Assembly: GCA_030847615.1 (NCBI GenBank)
Contig: JAUMIR010000003.1
Span: forward strand, 31,370,501-31,434,500
Length of the DNA: 64,000 bases
DNA from: Gambelia wislizenii
Taxonomy: Eukaryota; Chordata; Lepidosauria; Squamata; Crotaphytidae
Reading direction: 5' to 3'
The notes beneath the pieces are model-generated. The model saw only the letters and a program-made list of their open reading frames with translations, did no database searches and was not told the DNA's origin. Both the position numbers and the translations under genes were made by a program. Positions within the stretch are counted from its first letter, which is position 1. The number at the start of each line of letters is the position of its first letter. Positions 22,615 through 33,605 of this stretch are shown piece by piece.

Positions 22615-24626
22615 CTATTCTACTGTTGAGGACATTGTCTGTCGAATTTTAACCGCAGCTGCGCAGAATCTGGCAACATTATAAGTTGTTCCTGGGTTGG
22701 TGTCTGAAAGCAACAAGTTTATGTAGTTTATGGAGTCAAAAGCTGTTTTAAAGTCTATGAAGGCAGCATAGAGTGAAACTGTGCTGCAGGTGGAGTATTT
22801 TTCAATAAGGTGGTGGAGTACAAGGCACTGATAGATGGTGGAGCGGCCTTCCCTAAAGCCAGCTTGTTCTTCTGCAAGTATGTTTTCTTGTTCCGACCAG
22901 GTTTGAAATTTCCACTGGAAGTGTCTTGCATAGAGTTTGCTGATTGTACTGAGGAGACTAATTGGTCTGTAGTTGACAGGATCATCCTTGCTTCCTTTTT
23001 TATATATGGGGACGATGATTGCAAGGCCCCAATCCTTGGGTGCTCGACCATATTTGTCGATACAGGTGAAAAGTGAGGCCAGGATAGGGGCCCAGAATTC
23101 AAGGTTGTTTTTAATGGCTTCTGCAGGTATTAGGTCTTCCCCTAGAGCCTTCCCCATTCTCAGCTGGGCTACAAGGTTCTTGATCTCTGTCGCTGTCACT
23201 AGTGGCCACCCTTGGATATTTTCTATATTTTGGCTAGTGTATACACTTTCAATGTAGTTGTCCTTATAAAGAGCTTGAAAATTATCCTCCCATATCCCTG
23301 GAGGGATGTGACAATCCACTGTAGCTGGCCCATTTCTCTGGGAACTTGATGTAATATGCCAGAATAGAGCTGTGTTGTTGGATCTGACTGCCTGGATAAG
23401 TTGTGTCCAGTCATTCTTCATGGCTTCTTTTTTCTTGTTCATCAGCAGCTTTTTGTAGTCTCTTTTCTGTTGAAGCAGCATTGGTGCAGCATCTGGGATG
23501 TTATTAGATAGGTAACCCTGATAAATATCACTGAGGGCTTTTTTAGCATTAACACATTCCTTGTCAAACCATGGTTGGGAGTGGTGCTGTTGTTGTTTCC
23601 ACTGATGTGCGCTACTTTGACGGATTAGATATTGGTGTAGAGCTTGGGTAAGTGTATTGTAATTTTCCAAGATTTCATCAGGAGACTCAGCTGATATCAG
23701 GGCGGTCCTAAGATGCTGAAGTTGGTCTGAAGCCAATACCTCACTTATTGTTTGGTTTAGTTAGGGGGTCCATTTAGCTCGGCGATAGGTCCTTCCTGCT
23801 GGTGTCACAGAGAGATGATAGCGCTCCCTGGTGTGTGTCTCCTGAGTGAAGTCGCTAAGATGTAGCCGAATTAGAAAATGATCACTTTCAAATCTGGGCA
23901 TAACTTCTATTTCCTTGGCATAGGGAAGAAGGTCCCTAGAAATGATTATGTAATCAATGGCACTCATTCTGGACCCAGAGAGATAAGTGAATTCGGCTGG
24001 GCAGTCATTTTTCAGGGCACCATTTAGGATTTGAAGGTTCAGCCTGAATGCTGTTTGATCCAGACAAAGTCCTGCAAAATTTGATTTCTTGTCCTTTGAG
24101 CATCGGATGAGGTGGGTTCCATCATCTTCAAAATCAGGAGGAGGGCATTTGTGCTGGGCATATAGGGTATGATTGTTGGGGCCCAGTCTGGCATTCAAAT
24201 CACCCCCCAAAATTACAAATGCATTTGGGTTCTGCAACATGAGATTAGCAGTGTATGATTCCAATTCAGCCCACAGGCCTCTGATTTGGGATTTCTTCTT
24301 CATTGGAGGCATGTAGGCATTTATTATCAGCAAAGTGCAATGGTTAAATTGAATTAATACTACCATGGCATATGTTTTAAAAGTGGAAAGAGGCCTTGTT
24401 ATGGCACATAGAGTGGTGGAAACCAGGACGCCCAGGCTGTCTCTAGCTCTTCCATGCTTTTTCCCTGGCTCTGCCGGAATTGAGAATTAGTGAAAGTCAT
24501 TTAATAACAGATCCTTATTAGTTCATGTTTCCTGGATCAGTATAATGTCATATTGGGTGAGAAAGTCACTAAGACAGGGATCTCTGTGGGCTGTCGGCCA
24601 CCCAGCGATGTTCCAGGTCATAAGGG
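22615..24626 (-). pseudogene. ORF2 of the APE LINE: AP endonuclease plus RT with catalytic core deleted
   Basis: Endonuclease: 'LMTWNIAGWPTAHRDP', 'IILIQET', then 'FVILGGDLNARLGPN', 'MSAIDYIIISRDL' and 'FESDHFLIRLHL', which supply the expected Asn, Glu, Asp-x-Asn and Asp-His residues. In-frame stops lie at 24525-24523, 24489-24487 and 23763-23761; the last separates endonuclease from RT without changing frame. RT: 'GKALGEDLIPAEAIKNN', 'IIVPIYKKGSKDDPVNYRPI', 'EEQAGFREGRSTIYQ' and 'YAAFIDFKTAFDSI' (motif A). Immediately after FDSI the reading jumps to 'LLLSDTNPGTTYNVARFCAA', which looks like the protein's C-terminus. Motifs B and C (Y-x-D-D) are missing although the frame stays open, so a large in-frame deletion is inferred. 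Confidence 0.8.
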
Positions 24627-24651
24627 TAACCTTGTGCTGGTCTGTTGGAAG

Positions 24652-26172
24652 TCAGGCAGTCGCATCGCAGGCCACAGGCTGAATGGGTAATTCATCTGAT
24701 GGCAGTTGGTTAAATGACTGGGTTGACTGTGGCTGTGTCCTCCTCTGTGGATGGAGGGGTAGTGAATCACATTCCTGTTTTTCCTGCCCTGCCTGTTCTG
24801 GAAGGGAAATTGGAAGAACCAATGCAGCATGGGAAGCGAAATGAGGATGACAAGCAAGCAAGGATCCTATCTCTTTAGTGAGGGGGAGCATTCTTTGGCT
24901 TAGGAGATGCGATAGGTGGCAGTGAAGACTGTTTTTCCCTTGAACTAGGTTTGCATAGGTATGTTTGAGTCCCCAGGGGTTTAATTGCAGATGGGGGTGC
25001 ATCTGCAGTATATTGCATTTTTGAAGGGGTGTTGGCTACAACTCGGGATTTCAAGGTTTCCTTGATTATAAGTAGAGAGTCATCACTTTCGCTTTCATTG
25101 TCAGAGAAATCAGAGAAATGCACTGACAGTTTTCTGCGAGGGGGGGCTGATTTCAATGGGGCTGGATTGCTGTTAGATTGACTCAGGATGGTATCTCTCA
25201 TCAGCTGTATTGTGGGAGTGTGTTCCCAAATTTCTGTGAATTTTTCTCTCAGTTTAATTACTTCTTGATTTATAGCCTGAGCTTCCTTTGAGGTGTGTTT
25301 AGGTTCTCCCTCTTGGAGTGCAGAATTATTGCTTCTTTGTGTTATTGTTGCTGTTTTCCCTGTGATGAGTTCGCGGACTATCTCATCCTTAAAAACTCTG
25401 TTAATTTCTATATAATGTGCATTCCAGAGGAAATTTCTTTTCCGTAACAGCCTGTTAGGAATATTTGCCTGGCTAAAGGTCAGAAAAATTCGCTTAGTAG
25501 CTCTTGAGCTGGGTAAAAAGTGGCAGTATGGTAAATCAATTGTTCTGCTGTGCATGTTTAAAAGTTGGGAAAGATATCTCACAACAGACTTCTGTCCGTT
25601 CCACAAATGGGCATTGTTATGTATTTGTATCAGAAGCTGATTTTTCTGTAACACTCTGCAGTGATTAACTGCATCCTGTGACATAGCAGGACACATTTCC
25701 TCCAAATCTGCTACATTTTTAACCCCCTGTGTACCATATGGGTTTTGCCGTTGAAGATCTTGTTGGGAAAGCTTATTTGTAATGTTGTTTAATCTTTGCA
25801 AAATAAGAATCAATGTCTCTAAGACAGTTTGCAGAAATCATAAAAGAGCTGAGCGCTGTTATTGTAGGGAATGCTGCCAAGCTCCGGGGGTTTGACTTTG
25901 TTATCAACTTTGCTATCAACTTGCTCTGTCCCATAATTTATATTTACACTTTGAGTAATTGAGGGGGCTGTTTTGTTTAGTTCAGGTGTCTGTGATGGCT
26001 TAGGGAGTATAGAAGGAGCTGTTATTACAGATCTGTTACTCACGGGCTGTGTTGTCTCTGCTGCTGGGAAGAGTGAGTCAATCCTCATCTGTTTTTCTTC
26101 TTTGAAGGATTCCTGATTGTAATTATTATTACAGGGACTTGTCCGATTTCTTTTCTTGCCTTTGGATGGCAT
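24652..26172 (-). pseudogene. ORF1 of the APE LINE
   Basis: Begins at 26172 with a basic N-terminus ('MPSKGKKRNRTS') and a serine/threonine/proline-rich stretch. One break near 25815 leads into the 312-residue frame 24875-25813. That frame holds a structured part ('VLQKNQLLIQIHNNAHLWNG', 'RATKRIFLTFSQANIPNRLL', 'RKRNFLWNAHYIEINRVF') whose alternation and basic patch resemble an RRM-like nucleic-acid-binding fold. An acidic serine-rich segment follows ('DFSDNESESDDS'), then a proline-rich tail that runs through further shifts to about 24652. By analogy with other LINEs it would bind the element RNA; that role is inference. Confidence 0.65.
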
Positions 26173-26260
26173 TTTTGAGGTATATGTAGGTGGTAATGCC
26201 AGATGTTAGTGGGAGGACAATTCAGAAGTTGTTAGTCCATCGCCATCTTGCCCCTCCTCC

Positions 26261-26272
26261 CAACCCCACTGG
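26261..26272. repeat. Target-site duplication, right copy (APE LINE)
   Basis: Exact second copy of CAACCCCACTGG; the retrotransposon gag reading resumes right after it. Confidence 0.9.
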
Positions 26273-26789
26273 GCTGCAGCCCTCTTTCAATATCTAGATA
26301 TTATTCATAGGGCTTATGGGGATTTTGCCAGTCCCGCCTTGCTCTTATATGATGAGGACTTTCTCATGAGAGCAGCAATTTGCCCAACGCTTCCATGGAA
26401 CATGATGCATCCCCAACTGTGGATGCAACTCATGACCCCTCTTGGCCCATCCAAGGAGAGTGGACCTATAGTGGTCATTTAGTTGGCCCCAGCCACCTCC
26501 AACCCTCGGGGCAAGGCTTCAGCTGGCCAGCACTCTAAGTCGCTGTGTTGGGAGTTCAGCTCCCAAGGTTCATGTAGTCAAAAGCCTTGTCGACTCACTC
26601 ATGAATGTTCTATTTGTGGGGTTGGCCATTCCTTTCAGAACTGTGCCAGAGGCAGAGGACAGTTTCGGGAGGTAGGGGTGCCCAGGGAGGTGGGGAGACA
26701 TTTCAGCAAATCAACCTCCAAAAGGGCCCCATTCCAATTAACCTACATAGGTTGGCACTGTAGCTGAGGATATACCCTAATAGGAAGGT

Positions 26790-28310
26790 GGCCACTTATT
26801 TGTTAGATGGGTTTCAGTTGGGTTTCCGGATTACCTTCCAGGGTGCTTGGTGCCCTTATAGGGCACATAACTTACAGTCAGTTCACAGAAAGGAGCAAAG
26901 AGTTAGATAAGATTGAGAAGGAGGTGTTAGAAGGTTGGGTTTTAGGCCCCTTTGACAACCCTCTGGTTCCCAACCTTCGGGTTTCACCTTTGGGTGTGGT
27001 ACCAAAGAAGGCCCCGGGGGAATTCAGACTCATTCACCACTTGTCTTACCCTTAAGGGGACTCGGTGAATGACTCCATTCCTCCTGAATTATGCACCGTC
27101 CACTATACATCTTTTGATGCTGCCATTAGAAAGGTTTGGCATCATGGGATGGCCACAGAACTGGCTAAATGCAACATAAAGTCAGCATTTCGCCTGCTAC
27201 CTGTCCACCCTCAGGATTTTGAGTTGTTAGGCTTTCAATCTGAGAGGATGTTTTATATGGACTGGGCCCTCCCCATGGCCTATTCAGTCTCATGCAATGC
27301 ATTGAAGACTTTTAGTACCTTTTTGGAATGAGCCCTTGGGACTAGAACACAACTCTGTGGAGTGTTCCATTACTTGGACAACTTCTTCTTTATTGGAAGT
27401 TATCAATCTGGCCGTTGTGGTTACCTGTTACGACAGTTTGAGCTGTTGGCCAGTGAGCTCAGGGTACCCTTGGCCCTTGAGAAAACTGAAGTCCCATCCC
27501 AGCAGCTGAATTGTTGGGGGATTGAGATTGACACTGTCAATCAACTGTGTAGATTGTCCCCGGAAAAGGTGGGGGAGTTCCTAGCCAGGGTCACAGTCTT
27601 TGTGGAACAGCAAAAAGCCACCTTGTGAGAGTTTCAGGTGCTCATTGGGCATTTGAATTTGCTCGCAAGGTGGTTGCCCCGGGAATGGCTTTCCTCCACA
27701 GTATGTCTGATGCCATAAAAGGGTTAGTGTGGCACACCACAGAATCTGTGTTACAGCACAGATTCGCGAGGACTTGCGGGTATGGCATGACTTTTTGTCA
27801 CAGTTTAATGGTGTCTCCTTTTTGGCAGGAGGAAAGGAAACTGCAGGGTACATTGCAGATATCATCTGGTGCAGCTGGGTCCCTGGGATTTGGAGTTTAT
27901 TTCAGTTGTCACTGGTGTGCTAGCTGGTAGCCTCCCGACTGGGCAGCAGCTGATATAGTGTCAGATTTCACACTTTTGGAATTCTTTCCAATATTAATTG
28001 CAGTCACCATTTGGTCTAAGGAGTTGGCCAATTCATCAGTGTATTTTTGGTGCAACAACTTGGCAACTGTCCAGGTAATAAACTCACTGACTTCTAGATC
28101 TCCCCAGGTGATGAGGCTGGTCAGGGCCTTTATGCTGAAGTGTCTGAAGCACAACATCCTGTTTGTGGCACGTCATGTGGTGGGTGTTGACAATGGCGTT
28201 GCTAACGCTCTTTCCCGCATGCAGATGGAGCGCTTCAGAGACTTTTCCCAGATGCCTCTCCAGAGGGCAATTGGATGCCAGAAAGCCTGTGGAGGCTTGG
28301 GAGGCTGAGC
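26790..28310 (+). pseudogene. RT-RNase H region of the tyrosine-recombinase retrotransposon
   Basis: Four successive frames form one decayed Pol. RT: 'VSPLGVVPKKAPGEFRLIHH' (26992-27046), 'MATELAKCNIKSAFRLLPVH' (motif A), 'LLGFQSERMFYMDWALPMAY', 'VFHYLDNFFFIG' (motif C) and 'LNCWGIEIDT'. RNase H: 'LLEFFPILIAVTIWSKELAN', 'VYFWCNNLATVQVINS' and 'GVDNGVANALSRMQMERF' (27958-28230). The expected catalytic Asp of motif A is Asn, the second Asp of YLDD is Asn, and the RNase H C-D-N box reads C-N-N, so the enzyme would be dead even without the stops at about 27053, 27329 and 27626. Between 27640 and 27950 frames shift repeatedly. Confidence 0.85.
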
Positions 28311-29158
28311 TAGTGAGAGCTTTAGTTATGTCCATAGCCCCCAGCACTATGAAGGAATAGACTAGGGCTCTACAGGAATTTTTTCACTTCAGAGACCAGG
28401 CGGGTTTCCACCAAGGATTGCTGGTTCCAGTTGAGCAGCTTTTACAGTTTGGTATTTTTCTTTATAGGAAAGGCCTGTCCCCAAAGTCCATTAGGTTACG
28501 GTTGTTTGCTATAGTATTCTGGCTTAAGGCTCAGGGTGTGGCAGACAACACGGGATTTTCGTATTCATAAAACTCTTGAGGGCTGGACTAGGGAGCGGGG
28601 TAGGAGGGCAGACACCAGGGCTCCACTTTCACAGCCATATTTAAAGGTCTATTGCAGGTGTGGGCCGACATTTCCGCTTCACCTTATAATGTGTGTCTGT
28701 TTCACACTGCAGCCCCCGTGGCATTTTTTGGTGCCTTACGAGTTAGTGAGCTGGTGCCATCATCCAAGACAGATGTATCCGCCAGGGCCCTAGACCTTAA
28801 GGATGTGACCATAGAGGAGTGTCAGGTCACTTTGACCTTGTGTTTCTCCAAAATGGACCAGCGAAGGGTAGGGAAGAAGTGCCAGCTAACAGTGTATAGT
28901 GACACTGACCTTTGCCCATGTCCGGGCCCTTCAGCAATACCTTAGGGTACGTGGGCCATCTCCAGGTCCCCTGTTTATGCATGTAGACTCTTCCCCCCTG
29001 ACTAAATACCAGTTTTGGACAGTGACAGCCAAAGCGTTGGGTAAGTTGGGCCTGCACAGAGTATAGTTTGCAACACATTCCTTTTGAATAGGGGCGCCTC
29101 CATGGCCTCCACAAGGGATTGGCCGCTGGAGGTCTTCCTCCTATCGGTGTTATGTATG
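28311..29158 (+). pseudogene. Tyrosine recombinase of the retrotransposon
   Basis: Starts in the N-terminal (SAM-like) DNA-binding part ('FFHFRDQAGFHQGLLVPVEQ', 'GLSPKSIRLRLFAIVFWLKA') and continues through frame breaks to 'PVAFFGALRVSELVPSSKTD' (28706-28770). There the R of R-V-S-E-L is the first catalytic arginine of the family. Further on, 'DSSPLTKYQFWTVTAKALGK' leads to the H-x-x-R box, which reads F-A-T-H-S-F-stop-I-G-A at 29067-29096: a TGA (29085-29087) replaces the arginine codon. Such enzymes integrate circular cDNA by site-specific recombination, without the target duplication made by DDE integrases. Confidence 0.82.
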
Positions 29159-29159
29159 A

Positions 29160-29640
29160 CCTCTGTGCCATTAACTTGCCTTTCTTCCCTTTTTGTGTTT
29201 CAGACTCTAGGTTGATGCTGGGGAGGCTTCAGGTGTTAATTTGTGGCCACAGCATGGTTTACTAGGCAGTGCGACTGGCCCACCTGTGCCACTTCGGGCC
29301 TCACGTCTGGGGATAGGGTGGCAGTAGAATGGTTGGGAAGAAGGGGTCTCCGTTGGCAAGGCCTGATTCCATTGCTTTTTCAGGAGCACCAGGGGCCTCC
29401 ACCTGATATCCTTATTATCCATTGGGGGGACAATTTGGGCCTTGGAAAGGAAAGGCACTCATCTGGCAAGTGATCCATGACATGGAGATAATCAGGTCCC
29501 CGCCTACCCCATACTAAGGCAGCGGCAATGGGAAATTGGCTAGGGTTGGATCTAAACAGGTAATCTGACAACGTTAGCGGGGAAAGGATGAGTGGCAGAA
29601 TTCGATGTGCACCTTGACACCAATTTGGTGAAGGCACAGT
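29160..29640 (+). pseudogene. SGNH/GDSL-type hydrolase domain of the retrotransposon
   Basis: Three blocks survive. First, 'LMLGRLQVLICGHSMVY' (29212-29262) carries the block I G-x-S as GHS. Second, 'VEWLGRRGLRWQGLIPLLFQ' (29307-29366) is the conserved W-x-G-R-G-G/L-R-W region. Third, 'PPDILIIHWGDNLGL' (29399-29443) stands where a G-G-N-D-L block would be expected, but reads G-D-N. Then 'GKALIWQVIHDMEIIRS' follows in another frame. Stops and shifts make it non-functional. The role of this domain in such elements is not established. A different SGNH-like domain occurs in the CR1 at 57 kb. Confidence 0.7.
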
Positions 29641-29990
29641 ATCTGGAAGGCCCACTTCAGGCCGTGTGGACAGAAGAAGACCCGCCTTGGGGTTGGCTTG
29701 AAGGATAATCCCTTGCCGCATCCCGTGAGGCTTGGGTGAGGGACTTTTGGGTTGACCTTCCAGACACAGGCTGGCTGGGGTGTAACCCCATGTATTGGGG
29801 TTCCTCTCTGGGGAAGCTGGGGAGTATCAGTCCTGCATGGATGAACTGCCTCAGCTGCTCCCTCACTAGGTTGCCTCCCTCTTCTGAAGATCTTAGAGGG
29901 ATATTTAAATAGGTAGGGTTTAAAATAAAGACCTTTTATTTCACCCCAATTTTTGTGTGGTCTCTTTATTTCCCTGAATCAGCCGGCAAA

Positions 29991-32900
29991 CATGTTCAGG
30001 ATTTCAACACTGCATATGTAATGAAACAGACCAAATTGAAAGAACATTTTCCCTACAATATATCAAATAGCTATAAATTGCTAGTTCTGAAATAGCATCT
30101 CAATCACTCTATTTTTAGATCTTCAGCTTATTTCCATTTGATTAATATAATCCTTTGAAGAGGGAGGGCTGATTTTTTAAAACCTCAATGTGGTGTAAAG
30201 TTGATGTGAAAACATAACCTTCTGTTGCTGTTACTACATGCAAAAATGGAAAGGGACTTGGGCATAAGCTTTGTGTTGTTAATGACATTTGAGTCACTGG
30301 TGACTTCTTTCTCTCATTCTTAAATCTGTTCAGTTATTTTACTCTCTAAAATACCTTGTAATGGGAAGTGAAGAAGACATTATTACTAACAACAGTGCAA
30401 CAGTCACAGCTAATGGAAGGAAGAGGTTTAATTTGATATGACAAAGATAAAAAAGCATTCTGCATTTATCACAAAGTGGTTTGTTGTTTTACTGTGGTAA
30501 ATAAATCTCTGTCATGGCATCAGGATTAATTACCTGATCTTCCTTCTTCTAGCAGAGTTTTTGTTAAGGAAGCAGCTCTGTAACTAATTGCTTTTTAAAA
30601 AACAAACAAACATATAGGTTTTCAAATAAATAATTTTAATGCTTCTCATATATCCTAGATTTATTGTGATATTAATTTTTCCATTCTATGTATGAGAATG
30701 CTTGAATTGGTTTTCAAGAGCTTTGACTGTACCAGGATACAATAAATGCACTGATAAATTAAAGTGGGAAAGAAAGCAGGAATGAGGTGCACACTTTAGT
30801 AAACTATTAATAAATATTTCAACATTGTGCAGTGGAAAGTAACAGGGCCATTGTTCAATGTCAAATAACATGCATGTAATCCAATTAAAATTACTGGGTT
30901 TAAGCACACTGGCAGGCATGTATATTCATCATGTATATTTCCTGTTACACTTTTCTCTAAATAAAAATAAATGCACAATGAATTAAGACCTATGTGTTAC
31001 AATAATGCTATTGGGATCTGTACATCCGCATAAGTTTTTACAAAACTGACAATATTTCACTAATAAATTCTCAAGTTACTTCATATACATAAAGCCTTTG
31101 TTCCCTATTTGGCCAGCAATCCTCTCCACCCACTATGTCCTCACCATAGCTACAGGATCCTTACTGTGCCCACACAGTTCCTACTACTCATCTCTTGGTG
31201 TCTGGAAGTATAAAGGATCATGTCAAGATGATTGCCCTATATAAAACATATCCTCTTTAAAACAGTCTCCATATTAGTTTGAGCAGCATATTCAGAGGTT
31301 TCTTCAGGGATGGGAGCTCTTTAAAATATTTAAAAGAAACTGTTAATCATTCTACTGTCTCAGAATGATTTTTTTTTTAACTTTAAAAATGTTCCTCAGC
31401 AATCTAATGTTCCCAGAAAGTTCTCCATGCATTTTTTTGTCTTTCCCCTTTTCACCTCCTCTGAACACCCCTTTGAATGTGATACAATATTCTTCCTGAA
31501 AAATTTGGTACAGCCCTACTAATTCTCTTCATGTTAGTGAAGTCACTCATAGTGTTATTATGTAGCAGGATCAACTCAAGCTATATTATTCCCATACCAT
31601 CTTGTTTGCATAAAAAAATAAACCCCTAAACATGCTATTCCATTCATGCTGTAAACATTTCCCTGCCCACAATCTCTCTTTCATCCCTCCCCCCCCCATT
31701 TCTGTCTCCCACTCACAGCTGGTTCCTTCTTTCACCTTCCAGTTGAAGTGTTTTATCTCCAAAGATACATCATGAAGATCTTCACCTTTGTTGGCCATCT
31801 CAGTAACCTTTCAATTAGGCTCCATAAAAGAGAATGATTTGTGCAGAGAAAATGTATAATTCATAGTTGGAAACTGACCCAGCTAAAACCTCAGCCGATA
31901 ATTTTCAGTGCATTTTTATAAGGGAGGGGGAGTTATAGCTTAGATTTACAAAATAGTAAGTTTCACATAGAATCGCCAGTACTAAATCAATTCCTTCTCC
32001 AATCTACTCAGATCTTAAATACACAGACATTTAGTTGAATAAAGATGTGTTGGTAAACATGGGCCTAGTATAAAAGCATTAAAAGTATCTGAAGAACACT
32101 GATATGAAGAAGAGCATAGAGAACTGTCAGTAGCATAAAATGATGCAATAAAAGCTGTCATCATAAATACTTGTTATTTTTCATGTTCAAAGGCATAAAT
32201 AACCAAATGCTACTCTAGACAAGCTGGGAATGCAAACTAGCAAGGGCATCATTTGAGACAAACAGAGAAAGCACTTAACTTTCCAAATCAATGTTCAGCT
32301 TTCAGTGTCAGCTCTAATGAGAAATACATGCACATATTAGTTTTCTCTTTAACATAGGCTACATCACATGTTGGGGGAGATCTATAACTCAGTGTTAGAA
32401 CATAGGCTTTATATCTATGATGAAGATATAACTTTCAATGGTTGGATTTGTGTGATAATAGCATTCTGCCCTTTCCTTGGTCAGTAAAGGCAACACCACT
32501 GTATGAATGTCAGCTGTTTTCCAGGTACCCAAAAGGCTAAACACTTAGATTCAGAGATAGCATTATGTAGGACCTCCAGAGGATGGCCACTTGGGAACTC
32601 ACCCAATCAGGAACCCTGTTTGAGCAAAAGTATGAAAACTTCCCAATCCTTGAAGTTAGAGACTTTCTAAGAACGTCACTTAAAAGCAGAAAGAAGCTCT
32701 TTAGAAAGATGGAGAGGCAAGCAGGGGTGTTTGCCTACCCTGCTATATTTTTAGGAAACATAGTTGAAGCTGGATAAATGATCCAGACATCAATTTCCAA
32801 CATGGACATCAGAGGCCAGATTGACAACTTAAACATGGCATATTATCTTCCTTTATAACCCCTTAGGTTGTGCTAGGGAGGGAGATGTGCCTCTTTGTGT

Positions 32901-33304
32901 TTATGCCACCTTTCCAGTGTGATATATCTGCCTACTTAATATAAAGATTTTCCTACAAGATACTCCTCCTTTCCATTCTTGTGTGTGCTTGTGAAATTTG
33001 CTGTCCTCCATGGCAGGGAGGAGCTAAAGTGTCTGGGAAAGCAAGAGGTAGAATAAGGAGTAAAACAGACTGCTTATAACACCCTGCCCTATCTCAGATT
33101 ATTGGGGTGTTTAGAAAGAAGGGGGGATAGTAGATGGTAGTGTTCCACATCAAAAGCTCTCCAGGAAGAGGCCTGGGAAAGATTTTTGCCTGGTGGTCAA
33201 ACGGGTTGATATATTTATAATGCTGTTTTGTCAAGATGCTCCCCCAATAATTGTAAGATGCCTGTTTGTCATAGAACATTATTTTCTTCATGTACCTATC
33301 TCAG
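29991..33304. other. Long stretch without gene or recognised repeat
   Basis: AT-rich unique-looking sequence. No domain appears in the small frames at 30686-30978, 31586-31798 or 32583-32777. 30300-30980 has no repeat signature and is a candidate for conserved non-coding DNA, untested. Confidence 0.5.
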
Positions 33305-33600
33305 GGATGTAATTTTTCACTATGTTTCTTCCCAAATGAGGCAACAAGTAATATTAACAACAAGTAATTTTCTTTCTGTTTGAGAATGTCTTTGAAAACC
33401 TCATAGTTTTCAGTCTATTTGCAATTTGGGACTTATCCTGAGCAAAATTTGTACATGATTGTTTTGCACAGAAAACAGCATTTTCTGTGCAGGAAACGGC
33501 ATTTTTCAGAGCAGAAAATAATATTTCTATGCAGAAATATTATTCCCCTTACAGAACATGTTGTTTCCTGTGCAGAAAATGTTGCTTTTAATGCAAATCA
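33305..33600. repeat. Interspersed repeat F
   Basis: Landmarks as in the 13.6-14.1 kb copy: 'cttcccaaatgaggcaacaagtaat', 'gagaatgtctttgaaaacctcatagtttt', 'caatttgggacttatcc', then tandem-like 'gcacagaaaacagcattttctgtgcagg' words (33466-33590). It directly abuts L2 sequence at about 33606. Confidence 0.6.
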
Positions 33601-33605
33601 ATGAG

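Larger units (their letters stand above)
22450..26260 (-). mobile_element. APE-type LINE inserted into gag; 5' end complete, RT internally deleted
   Basis: Bounded by a perfect 12-bp duplication. On - it starts 'gggaggaggggcaagatggc', has a ~90-bp 5' UTR, an ORF1, an ORF2 with endonuclease and RT, a ~165-bp 3' UTR, and ends 'aataaag' plus seven (ATTCT) units (22450-22486). The clade is uncertain. An AP endonuclease, the L-R-M-G-K-A-x-G-E-D-L-I-P-A-E box and absence of RNase H would fit a Vingi/Ingi-like group, but I could not test that. Confidence 0.85.
21795..26763 (+). pseudogene. gag of the tyrosine-recombinase retrotransposon, split by a LINE
   Basis: N-terminal part 21795-22449: 'KLANEILTWLDDLEKNI', a proline/threonine-rich stretch, then a lysine/glutamate-rich helix ('KKDKEELDKKDKEKVKVE'). 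The LINE at 22450-26260 interrupts it. Past the second target duplicate the reading resumes ('AALFQYLDIIHRAYGDFA', 'LLYDEDFLMRAA', 'PWNMMHPQLW') and ends with the frame at 26483-26767, which holds a Cys/His cluster C-W-E-F-x6-C-x4-C-x3-H-x-C-x2-C-x4-H-x4-C. That cluster is typical of Gag in DIRS/Ngaro elements and presumably binds RNA. At least one frameshift or stop lies near 22427 and others after 26273. Confidence 0.72.
21028..29990 (+). mobile_element. Tyrosine-recombinase retrotransposon (DIRS/Ngaro-type), interrupted
   Basis: One element in two pieces: 21028-22449 and 26261 to about 29990. Order on +: leader with an ~80-bp tandem array, Gag with a Cys/His box, RT-RNase H, tyrosine recombinase, then an SGNH-type hydrolase. 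A Pol with a recombinase instead of a DDE integrase defines the DIRS order. No methyltransferase-like domain was seen, and to my knowledge an extra SGNH hydrolase is reported from some vertebrate Ngaro-type elements, so Ngaro-like is the better guess. Its termini (split direct repeats expected) were not resolved, so both outer limits are approximate. Confidence 0.8.

Noticed and set aside
24618..25002. Two overlapping - frames (79 and 116 residues) as separate genes
   Set aside because: They are shifted continuations of ORF1 of the APE LINE just upstream of its endonuclease start.
26483..26767. CCCH-like zinc-finger protein as a host gene
   Set aside because: The Cys/His cluster sits exactly between gag and RT of the tyrosine-recombinase element and fits its Gag.
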